7,087 nucleotides of DNA. It comes from JBJXHB01 sp046160725 (GTDB lineage: Bacteria > Pseudomonadota > Gammaproteobacteria > Burkholderiales > Burkholderiaceae_C). Location: the NCBI GenBank assembly GCA_046160725.1, contig JBJXHB010000149.1, forward strand, positions 1 through 7,087, written 5' to 3'. This document shows positions 1 through 7,087 of this stretch, one piece after another. The first letter of the stretch is position 1, and the number at the start of each line of letters is the position of its first letter. Under the pieces are notes generated by a model. It saw only the letters and a list, made by a program, of their open reading frames with translations. It did not search any database and was not told the origin of the DNA. Made by a program: the position numbers and the translations under genes.

Positions 1-514
1 GACTGGGCACCACCTCGAGCGGTGCGCCGGTCGCCCAGACCACGGCATCAAGGTTGTTACCCGGCCGGAACCCGATGCCGACGATCTGGCCGGCATCGTT
101 GATGCCTGAGGCAAGGCTGCCGTTGTAGGGTGCCGGCTGGGCCAGCACCTGCAGGCCGGTGGCGGCGGTCCAGCGGATTGCCCGATAGGCGGTGCCGTCG
201 CCGTTGATGTCCGAGTAGCCGACGACCTGGCCCAGGTTGTTGATGCCGCTGCCGACACTACCGGCGTGGCCGGCGATCACGCCCAGGTCGCGCATCGCGG
301 TGCCGCGCTGCCAGATGAAGGCGCGGCTGTTGCCGTCGCTGCGCAGGGCGAATCCCGTGACCTGTCCCAGGTCGTTGATGGCGGCAGCGTTGCTGCGGTT
401 GCCGCCCAGGGTGGGCACCATCTCCAACGTCACACGGGGCTGGGCGGCGGCGGGCCGCAGCAGGCAGGCGGCCAGGCAGGCCGCGGCAATGGGCAAAAGG
501 CGACTCGACAGCAT
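1..514 (-). CDS. HAF-repeat secreted protein (partial, C-terminus beyond left edge)
   Basis: This minus-strand frame stays open from an ATG at 514 to the window edge, giving 171 residues with no stop. Residues 1-24 form a signal peptide (short basic start, Leu/Ala core, AAA-Q cleavage site). An LAAC at 14-17 also fits a lipobox, so the protein could be a lipoprotein instead. The rest is repeats of about 45 residues around an A-x-x-IN-D/N-x-GQ-V/I-V-G core, starting near residues 46, 91 and 138, each followed by an aromatic A-x-x-W segment. This is the pattern of the 'extracellular repeat, HAF family' of proteobacteria, whose function is unknown; many members carry a PEP-CTERM anchor, but that end is not visible here. 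The start is supported by a GGAGGG ribosome-binding site at 521-526, six bases from the ATG. It lies 140 bases downstream of the YHS gene on the same strand, so it may be separately transcribed. Confidence 0.85.
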   Translation of the reverse strand, partial: MLSSRLLPIAAACLAACLLRPAAAQPRVTLEMVPTLGGNRSNAAAINDLGQVTGFALRSDGNSRAFIWQRGTAMRDLGVIAGHAGSVGSGINNLGQVVGYSDINGDGTAYRAIRWTAATGLQVLAQPAPYNGSLASGINDAGQIVGIGFRPGNNLDAVVWATGAPLEVVPS

Positions 515-654
515 GATGAACCCTCCGGTGTTTGCATGCGGCACCGCGCCGCATGGACGGCATGGTCTCGCGCAGGCGTTGCCGGGGCGTTGCCGCGCTG
601 GCGCGGCGCTGTCGTTGCAGCGTGCCTTGGTGCTGGGGTCCGGGGGGTCTTGCC
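515..654. other. Intergenic gap with GC hairpin and 11-bp tandem repeat
   Basis: This gap of 140 bases lies between two minus-strand genes. It contains a perfect 7-bp inverted repeat GCCGCGC-TG-GCGCGGC at 592-607 and a directly repeated GGCGTTGCCG at 575-584 and 586-595 (period 11). The hairpin has no T-tract on either strand, so it is not a classical intrinsic terminator. No AT-rich -10 box for the HAF gene is evident. Apart from the HAF ribosome-binding site at 521-526, nothing else is recognisable. Confidence 0.5.
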
Positions 655-1281
655 TCAGGGCGCGGCCGGCACCACCTGCGGCCGGCCCGGCATCACGGGC
701 AGCGTGCCGGCCGCATGCCGGGCCTCCCATTCGGCCTGCAGGGCCGCGTCGCTCATGTAGTGCGGCACCTGCACGACCATGCGCCGCAGCCGCTGCCAGG
801 TGGGGTTGGCGCCCGCCACCTCGGTGGTCCAGTAGTGGTCGGCGCGCTGCAGGTTCAGCGCGGTGTCCATCTCGAAATGGTCGCGCGCCTTGCGGCCGCC
901 AAAGACGAACAGCCGGCCGCGGTAGATGCGCCAGGTGTCGGCCGCGCCGCCGCCGCCGCCCGGAATGGCGTAGTTGATGCCGTTGCTGCAATAGCCGCCG
1001 TACTGCGGCATGTACCGGGCCGGCTCGCGCAGAAAGGCGGCGCGGTTGTCCGCACTGGCAAAGCGCCAGCTCACGCCGGCATGCTCGGCCTGCAGGGCCG
1101 GGTCGCCGCGCACCGCCTCGGCGCGGGTGAAGTAGGCCACCGCGTCGTGGCCCTCCAGCATCAGGCGCTCGGCACCGCTGTCGGCGATGGTGCGCCAGGG
1201 GCCGGACGGCTCGGGCTGGGCATGCGCACCCAGCGGCGTCGCCGCGGCCAGCAGCAGGATCTGTCGTCTTGTCAGGTGCAT
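655..1281 (-). CDS. Tat-exported YHS domain-containing protein
   Basis: This protein of 208 residues begins with a twin-arginine signal peptide: T4-R5-R6-Q-I-L-L, a hydrophobic Leu/Ala core, and an AHA-Q cleavage site after residue 21. Export to the periplasm in a folded state is therefore likely. Residues 42-99 match the YHS domain of bacterial secreted proteins: G44-H-D-A-V-A-Y-F51, then W72-R-F-A-S with N79 and F83, then P92-Q-Y-G-G-Y-C98. A following W117-x-I-x-x-x-x-L segment is also usual in the family. YHS domains have been proposed to bind metal, but the exported versions have no firm biochemical role. Odd points are a Gly5 run (108-112) from a GGC-type trinucleotide repeat and a C-terminal extension of about 55 residues. 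The start is fixed by AGAGGA in the 15-base gap after the MATE stop codon, seven bases from the ATG. It is probably the third gene of the HxlR-MATE operon. Confidence 0.85.
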   Translation of the reverse strand: MHLTRRQILLLAAATPLGAHAQPEPSGPWRTIADSGAERLMLEGHDAVAYFTRAEAVRGDPALQAEHAGVSWRFASADNRAAFLREPARYMPQYGGYCSNGINYAIPGGGGGAADTWRIYRGRLFVFGGRKARDHFEMDTALNLQRADHYWTTEVAGANPTWQRLRRMVVQVPHYMSDAALQAEWEARHAAGTLPVMPGRPQVVPAAP

Positions 1282-1296
1282 GGTGCGGTCCTCTTT

Positions 1297-2703
1297 CTAC
1301 GCGGCCCGGGGCCCCCAGGGCGTGAGTCGGATGGCGGCGGCGGTGGCCAGGCCGTAGGCCACCATGGCGGCGGCCACCAGCGCGAAATAGGCCGCTGGCC
1401 CGGCGGCGTGGGCGGCCAGCCAGGCGCCGGCGCCGGCCACCAGCAACAGCCGCAGCGTGGAGGCCAGCACCGGGCCCAGCACCCGGCCCGATCCCTGCGA
1501 GGCGAAGTACAGCGTCAGCCCCAGGCCGAAGAAGGGGAACGCCGGCCCGGCCATGCGCAGGTACTGGCGCGCATGCGCCAGCACCGCCGGGTCGCTGGTG
1601 AACAGGCCGGCCCACAGGTCCGGCCACAGCGCCACCACCGCGCCCACCAGGCCCAGGTTGAACGCCGACATGGCGCCGGCCGTCCAGGCCACGCGGCGGG
1701 CGCGGGCGACATCGCCGGCGCCCATCGCCATGCCCACCATCGGCACCGCGGCCACGCCGATGCCGAAGGCGACCGGGATCAGGAGGAACTCCAGCCGCTG
1801 GCCGATGCCGTAGCCGGACAGCGGCAGCATGCCCAGGTGCGCGACCAGGCCGGTGAAGATCAGCACGGTCAGCACCGATTGCACCGGCGACACACAGGCC
1901 AGCGCGCCCACGCGCAGGATGTCGGCCAGCAGCGCACGCTCGATGCGCAGGCCGCGCAGGCGCAGCCGCAGCCGCGCCCGCCCGCTGGCCAGCCAGGCCC
2001 ACAGCACCACCACCGTCGCGGCGGTGGCGACGACATGGCCCACGGCCACGCCGACCATGCCGAAGGAGGGCACCGGCCCGGCGCCCAGCCCCAGCAGCCC
2101 GCCGAGCGCGATCTGCAGGGCGGCCGACAGCACGATGGTGACCGAGGGCATGCGCATGTCTCCGGTGCCGCGCAGGATGGAGGCCAGCGTGTTGGACAGC
2201 CACACCAGCACCGCGCCGGCGAACAGCACGCTGGCATAGCGCACGGCCTCGGCCAGCACCACGCCGCTGCCGCCCAGGCCGCGGTAGAACCAGGGCCCGC
2301 CGACCAGCATCAGGGCGCTGTAGGCCAGCCCCGCCACCAGCCCGATGACCACGGCGTGCCCGGCCAGCGCGGCCGCCCGCTGCGGCTGGCCCGCGCCCAG
2401 CGCACGGCTCACCGCGCTGGACACGCCACCACCCATGGCGCCGGCGGACATCATCTGCGTCAGCATCGCGAACGGGAACACCAGCGCCATCGCCGCCAGC
2501 GGCGGCGTGCCCAGGCGGCCCACGTAGTAGGTCTCGGCGATGCCCACCAGCACGGTCAGCACCATCGCCAGCACGTTGGGCACCGCCAGGCGCGCCAGGG
2601 TCGGCAGGATGGGGCCCTCGCGCAGGCGCCGCATGTCGGCCGACGCGGCGGGCATGGCGGCAGGGGACGGCGCGGTTGTGGACGGTGGCTTTGTCGTGGT
2701 CAT
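1297..2703 (-). CDS. MATE family efflux transporter
   Basis: This integral inner-membrane protein of 468 residues has about twelve hydrophobic segments judged by eye, the normal size for MATE (NorM/DinF-like) exporters, which couple drug or metabolite efflux to Na+ or H+ entry. Family-typical stretches include the first helix region (LAVPNVLAMVLTVLVGIAET), then YYVGRLGTPPLAAMAL, GGGVSSAVSRALGAGQ and ILRGTGDMRMP. The second half contains SGYGIGQRLEFLLIPVAFGIG and VGMAMGAGD, the pseudo-symmetric repeat expected of MATE proteins. The frame is open farther upstream, but the ATG at 2703 is preferred because it overlaps the regulator stop codon as ATGA and has GAAGG at 2709-2713, five bases upstream. 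The first 25 residues are Thr/Pro/Ala-rich, so M17 or M24 cannot be excluded as starts. Translational coupling to the upstream HxlR gene suggests the regulator controls this pump. The substrate is unknown. Confidence 0.93.
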   Translation of the reverse strand: MTTTKPPSTTAPSPAAMPAASADMRRLREGPILPTLARLAVPNVLAMVLTVLVGIAETYYVGRLGTPPLAAMALVFPFAMLTQMMSAGAMGGGVSSAVSRALGAGQPQRAAALAGHAVVIGLVAGLAYSALMLVGGPWFYRGLGGSGVVLAEAVRYASVLFAGAVLVWLSNTLASILRGTGDMRMPSVTIVLSAALQIALGGLLGLGAGPVPSFGMVGVAVGHVVATAATVVVLWAWLASGRARLRLRLRGLRIERALLADILRVGALACVSPVQSVLTVLIFTGLVAHLGMLPLSGYGIGQRLEFLLIPVAFGIGVAAVPMVGMAMGAGDVARARRVAWTAGAMSAFNLGLVGAVVALWPDLWAGLFTSDPAVLAHARQYLRMAGPAFPFFGLGLTLYFASQGSGRVLGPVLASTLRLLLVAGAGAWLAAHAAGPAAYFALVAAAMVAYGLATAAAIRLTPWGPRAA

Positions 2704-3215
2704 CGGGGCCTTCGCGGGGTGGTTTCGGCGACGCTGGCCGCGTGCCGGGCGCGCGCACGCTGCAGGCGCGGTGCCATCTCGACCTCGCCGTCGCGGGCCT
2801 GCACCGGCTCGCGGCAGGTGTCGCAGACCAGGGCGATGCGCAGCGCATGGTCGTGCCCGCGATGCCGCACCTTCAGCGGTACGCCGCCCGGGCCCCAGGG
2901 GCCACCCCAGCGCTCGCCCCACTGGCGCAGCATCATCACCGCCGGCCACAGGTCCAGGCCCTTGGGCGTCAGCCGGTATTCCTGGAAGGCCGGCGCGTCG
3001 GCGCACGGCACGCGCTCCAGGATGTCCTGCTCGACCAGCCGCGTCAGGCGCAGCGTCAGCGAGCGGGGCGACATGCCGGACTGTCGGCGAAGACCTTCGA
3101 ACCGCCGGTTGCCGATGAACAGCTCGCGCAGGATGACAAAGGTCCAGGCGTCGACCAGCTGGGCCGCGGCGCGGGCCACGGGGCAGGGCTGTGCGGCGAT
3201 GCTGCTGCGCTTCAT
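2700..3215 (-). CDS. HxlR-family winged-helix transcriptional regulator
   Basis: This DNA-binding regulator has 171 residues. The HxlR signature is clear: C11-P-V-A-R-A near the N-terminus, W24-x-x-x-I-L-R-E-L, then G35-x-R-R-F-E-x-L, the recognition region M48-S-P-R-S-L-T-x-R-L-x-x-L with the D64-I-L-E-R wing, and E79-Y-R-L-T-P-K-G leading to the dimerisation helix Q98-W-G-E-R-W. In characterised relatives such as HypR the N-terminal Cys senses thiol-reactive compounds; here C11 could do the same. Residues 118-134 add H-x2-H-x-H and C131-x2-C134, resembling the zinc-ribbon-like tail of longer HxlR proteins. An upstream ATG at 3422 would run 140 bases into the divergent oxidoreductase gene and adds non-family sequence, so the ATG at 3215 is preferred; no strong Shine-Dalgarno precedes it. 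Its stop overlaps the MATE start by four bases. It probably autoregulates through the dyad at 3235-3259. Confidence 0.92.
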   Translation of the reverse strand: MKRSSIAAQPCPVARAAAQLVDAWTFVILRELFIGNRRFEGLRRQSGMSPRSLTLRLTRLVEQDILERVPCADAPAFQEYRLTPKGLDLWPAVMMLRQWGERWGGPWGPGGVPLKVRHRGHDHALRIALVCDTCREPVQARDGEVEMAPRLQRARARHAASVAETTPRRPR

Positions 3216-3227
3216 GGGGCGGCGGGC

Positions 3228-3255
3228 TTGCGGCGGTTCATATAAAAAGTATAGT
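3228..3255 (+). promoter_or_regulatory. Putative sigma70 promoter of the molybdopterin oxidoreductase gene
   Basis: TTGCGG at 3228-3233 and TATAGT at 3250-3255 are separated by 16 bases, in an otherwise GC-rich region. The predicted start of transcription is near 3262, leaving a leader of about 18 bases that contains the AAGGA ribosome-binding site at 3270-3274. The assignment is by inspection only. Confidence 0.55.
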
Positions 3256-3259
3256 AACC
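3235..3259. promoter_or_regulatory. Imperfect dyad, candidate HxlR operator
   Basis: The sequence reads GGTT-N2-TATA-N5-TATA-N2-AACC, a 25-bp dyad with 16 symmetric positions centred at 3247. It covers the spacer and -10 box of the plus-strand promoter. It also covers TATACT on the minus strand (3253-3248), a possible -10 for the regulator's own promoter, although no good -35 was found for it. HxlR proteins bind as dimers to short AT-rich dyads in divergent intergenic regions. The position is that expected of a site that represses both directions or acts as a switch. The protein-site pairing is inferred from adjacency. Confidence 0.55.
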
Positions 3260-3279
3260 GCATCACCGCAAGGACCACC

Positions 3280-5598
<2,319 letters not shown>

Positions 5599-5611
5599 CG
5601 CGGCAAACCGC

Positions 5612-6769
5612 TCAGTCTGGCCGCGGCAGCAGCGTGGCCAGCGGCACGGCTGTCACCTGCTGGGCCAGGGCGTAGCGTCGGTCCCCCGGGTAGACCACGA
5701 AAAGCTCGTCCAAGGCCAGGTCCTGAAGCGCGATGCGCATCGACGGCGTGAGCTGCGGTGCGTCGCTGCGCTTGAACTCGACGCCCACGCGCCTGCCGTC
5801 CTTGAACATCAGCAGGTCGAGCTCTGCACCGGCGTGCGTGGCCCAGAAGTAGGCTTCGTCCGGGCGTGCGATCCGCAGCACCTGGTCGATTGCAAAGCCC
5901 TCCCACGATGCGCCGCATTTCGGATGTCGCGCCAGCGCGCCCGGGTCGGCGATACCCAGCAGTTCGTGCAGCAGGCCGGTGTCGCAAAGGTAGATCTTGG
6001 GTGCCTTGACCTGGCGCTTGCCCAGGTTGGCAAACCAAGGCTGCAACTGGCGCACCAGGTAGGCCTGGGTCAACCAGTCGAGATAGCGGCGCACCGTGCT
6101 CTCGTTGACGCCGAGCGAGCGCGCCGGGTCGGCGGCATTCCAGACCTGGCCGTGATAGTGCGCCAGCATCGACCAGAAGCGGTACAGGGCAGGTGCCGCG
6201 ACGTTCATGCCGAGTTGCGGCAGGTCCCGCTCAACCGTGGTGCGGATGAACTCGCGGCGCCAGATGCGGCTGGCCTCATCGCCCGCTGCCGTGAACGACC
6301 GTGGAAAGCCACCGCGCCACCACAGCGCGGCGGCCTGCTCGGGGCCGGTCTCGGCGAGCGTGAAGCCGCCGGCTTCGATGACCTCCAGCCGCCCGGCCAG
6401 CGACTCGCTCGACTGGCGCAGCAGCCTGGGCGACGCGCTGCCCAGCAAGAGGAATCGCGCCGGGTTGCCGGGCCGGTCGATCAGCACGCGCAGCACCTTG
6501 AACAGCTCGGGTGCGTGCTGCACCTCGTCGATGATCACCAGGCCGCGCAGGTCTTTCAACGCCACCATCGGGGTGGCCAGCTGGGCTTCGACCTGCGGGT
6601 CCTCCAGGTCGAACCAGTTGGGTGAGGTGGGCGACACGGGCGCCCCCTGCCCGAGCAGTGAACGGGCGAGCGTGGTCTTGCCCACCTGGCGTGGCCCGAC
6701 CAGGGCCACCGCCGGGCTGCGCTGCAGTGCGGCGCGTACCGTCGACTCGAGTGCGTGGCGTTCGATCAT
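5612..6769 (-). CDS. AAA ATPase with DUF4143 C-terminal domain
   Basis: This protein has 385 residues, full length for the family. The N-terminal AAA_14 domain has Walker A G25-P-R-Q-V-G-K-T32, Walker B L77-V-I-I-D81-E82-V-Q and a sensor-like F106-L-L-L-G-S-A-S. A winged-helix-like segment lies around 215-245 (S-L-G-V-N-E-S-T-V-R-R-Y-L). The C-terminal DUF4143 part shows W289-E290-G-F, then E316-L-D318-L-L, then G329-V-E331-F-K333, the E...D...ExK arrangement of a PD-(D/E)xK-like nuclease fold. These ATPases are widespread and often scattered by horizontal transfer; no member's cellular role is firmly known. The gene converges on the molybdoenzyme with 13 bases between stop codons and diverges from the FAD oxidoreductase. 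No Shine-Dalgarno precedes the ATG, and a TATAGT -10 box lies five bases upstream, so the mRNA may be leaderless. A function shared with either neighbour is not indicated. Confidence 0.92.
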   Translation of the reverse strand: MIERHALESTVRAALQRSPAVALVGPRQVGKTTLARSLLGQGAPVSPTSPNWFDLEDPQVEAQLATPMVALKDLRGLVIIDEVQHAPELFKVLRVLIDRPGNPARFLLLGSASPRLLRQSSESLAGRLEVIEAGGFTLAETGPEQAAALWWRGGFPRSFTAAGDEASRIWRREFIRTTVERDLPQLGMNVAAPALYRFWSMLAHYHGQVWNAADPARSLGVNESTVRRYLDWLTQAYLVRQLQPWFANLGKRQVKAPKIYLCDTGLLHELLGIADPGALARHPKCGASWEGFAIDQVLRIARPDEAYFWATHAGAELDLLMFKDGRRVGVEFKRSDAPQLTPSMRIALQDLALDELFVVYPGDRRYALAQQVTAVPLATLLPRPD

Positions 6770-6774
6770 GGGTC

Positions 6775-6780
6775 ACTATA
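6775..6780 (-). promoter_or_regulatory. TATAGT -10 box for a probably leaderless ATPase transcript
   Basis: On the minus strand TATAGT is followed by GACCC and then the ATG of the ATPase gene. The usual distance from -10 to +1 places the transcription start at or within a base or two of the initiator codon. The absence of any purine-rich ribosome-binding site agrees. The best -35 (TTCCGG, 16 bases upstream) is poor and lies in the inverted repeat. Confidence 0.5.
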
Positions 6781-6819
6781 CATTGAAAAGCCCGCACCGG
6801 AAGCGGGAATTTCAATGTA
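6779..6819. repeat. 41-bp inverted repeat upstream of the ATPase gene
   Basis: The arms are TACATTGAAA (6779-6788) and TTTCAATGTA (6810-6819), a perfect 10-bp match. After a 2x2 mismatch they continue as CCCGC (6791-6795) and GCGGG (6803-6807) around a seven-base loop. One end overlaps the ATPase -10 box by two bases, so the element probably acts as a DNA operator over the promoter and not as an RNA hairpin. There is no T-tract on either strand, which argues against an intrinsic terminator. Confidence 0.7.
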
Positions 6820-6899
6820 GTTGCCGATCAGTAGCGCACCGTGCAGCGGCTTGTGAATCCGAATGAGACCCGTGCCGCCGCCCCGGGCACACTGCACCC

Positions 6900-7087
6900 A
6901 TGCCCACCTGCGACGTCCTGGTCATCGGCTGCGGCGCCGTCGGCGCGTCGGTCGCGTTCCACCTGTCGCGCCTGGGTGCCGGTCGCGTGGTGGTGCTGGA
7001 GCGCGGGCGCATCGGCGAGGGCACCGGCGCGCAGTCCAGCGGCATCCTGCGCACCCACTACTCGGTGCCGCAGAACGTGGCGCTGGC
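6900..7087 (+). CDS. FAD-dependent oxidoreductase, DAO family (partial, cut by right edge)
   Basis: The frame is open from the ATG at 6900 to the window end, 62 codons plus two bases. The protein begins at once with a Rossmann nucleotide-binding fold: a V-L-V-I-G strand, the G-C-G-A-V-G motif (G-x-G-x-x-G), A-x-x-F-H-L-S, and a second strand V-V-V-L-E-R ending in the acidic residue that contacts the FAD ribose. The following G-E-G-T-G-A-Q-S-S-G-I-L-R-T-H-Y-S is typical of D-amino-acid-oxidase superfamily members related to sarcosine/glycine oxidases and dehydrogenases. The substrate cannot be judged from 62 residues. No in-frame upstream start is available and no clear Shine-Dalgarno precedes the ATG. 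It is divergent from the DUF4143 ATPase, with 130 bases between the two starts; no good plus-strand promoter was identified in that gap. Confidence 0.85.
   Translation, partial: MPTCDVLVIGCGAVGASVAFHLSRLGAGRVVVLERGRIGEGTGAQSSGILRTHYSVPQNVAL

Noticed and set aside
237..977. 246-residue plus-strand open frame at the left
   Set aside because: It is Arg/Pro/Ala-rich and crosses two real minus-strand genes, each with a signal peptide and domain signature.
2704..3006. ATG at 3006 as the start of the MATE gene
   Set aside because: The added 101 residues lie in another frame of the HxlR gene. The ATG at 2703 has a ribosome-binding site and the ATGA overlap.
532..3279. Very long upstream extension of the plus-strand oxidoreductase frame (open from 532)
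   Set aside because: It is antisense to the YHS, MATE and HxlR genes and has Gln/His/Arg/Gly-rich, non-domain sequence typical of GC-rich shadow frames. The true start at 3280 has a ribosome-binding site and begins just before the Fe-S motif.
6783..6812. Plus-strand promoter for the FAD oxidoreductase using TTGAAA at 6783-6788
   Set aside because: The matching -10 at 18 bases (GAATTT) is poor, and both hexamers belong to the inverted repeat, which is better explained as an operator for the ATPase.

Overview
The window is a GC-rich (apparently around 70%, not computed), densely packed bacterial chromosome segment. Its GC content, its HAF-repeat secreted protein and the gene families present suggest a betaproteobacterium of the Burkholderiales (Rubrivivax/Leptothrix/Ideonella-like). 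This placement is an inference, since there is no rRNA or other marker gene. No tRNA, rRNA, CRISPR array, insertion sequence or phage gene is visible.

Left part (1-3215, all minus strand). Reading in the direction of transcription, an HxlR-family regulator (2700-3215) overlaps a MATE efflux transporter (1297-2703) by four bases (ATGA). Fifteen bases later comes a Tat-exported YHS-domain protein (655-1281). After a 140-base gap comes a secreted or lipid-anchored HAF-repeat protein that runs off the left edge (1-514). The first three look like one operon.

Middle (3216-5598). A 64-base divergent intergenic region separates the regulator from a plus-strand, stand-alone cytoplasmic molybdopterin oxidoreductase (3280-5598, 772 aa). 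This short AT-rich island holds a plausible sigma70 promoter and an imperfect 25-bp dyad, GGTT-N2-TATA-N5-TATA-N2-AACC, which is a good candidate operator for the HxlR protein. The simplest reading is that the regulator controls both its own operon and the divergent molybdoenzyme. That would give a small module of cytoplasmic redox conversion plus efflux, with an exported YHS protein, probably responding to a toxic or electrophilic compound. The molybdoenzyme has the N-terminal [4Fe-4S] motif but appears to have glutamine where the usual Cys/Sec/Ser molybdenum ligand would be.

Right part (5599-7087). A minus-strand AAA ATPase of the DUF4143 type (5612-6769) converges on the molybdoenzyme with a 13-base gap. 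Its promoter region has a 41-bp inverted repeat touching a TATAGT -10 box that lies only five bases before the ATG, suggesting a leaderless, autoregulated transcript. Divergent from it, a DAO-type FAD-dependent oxidoreductase (6900-end) begins and is cut by the right edge.

The strongest leads are the shared HxlR operator with its divergent module, the atypical molybdenum site, and the hairpin/leaderless start of the ATPase.
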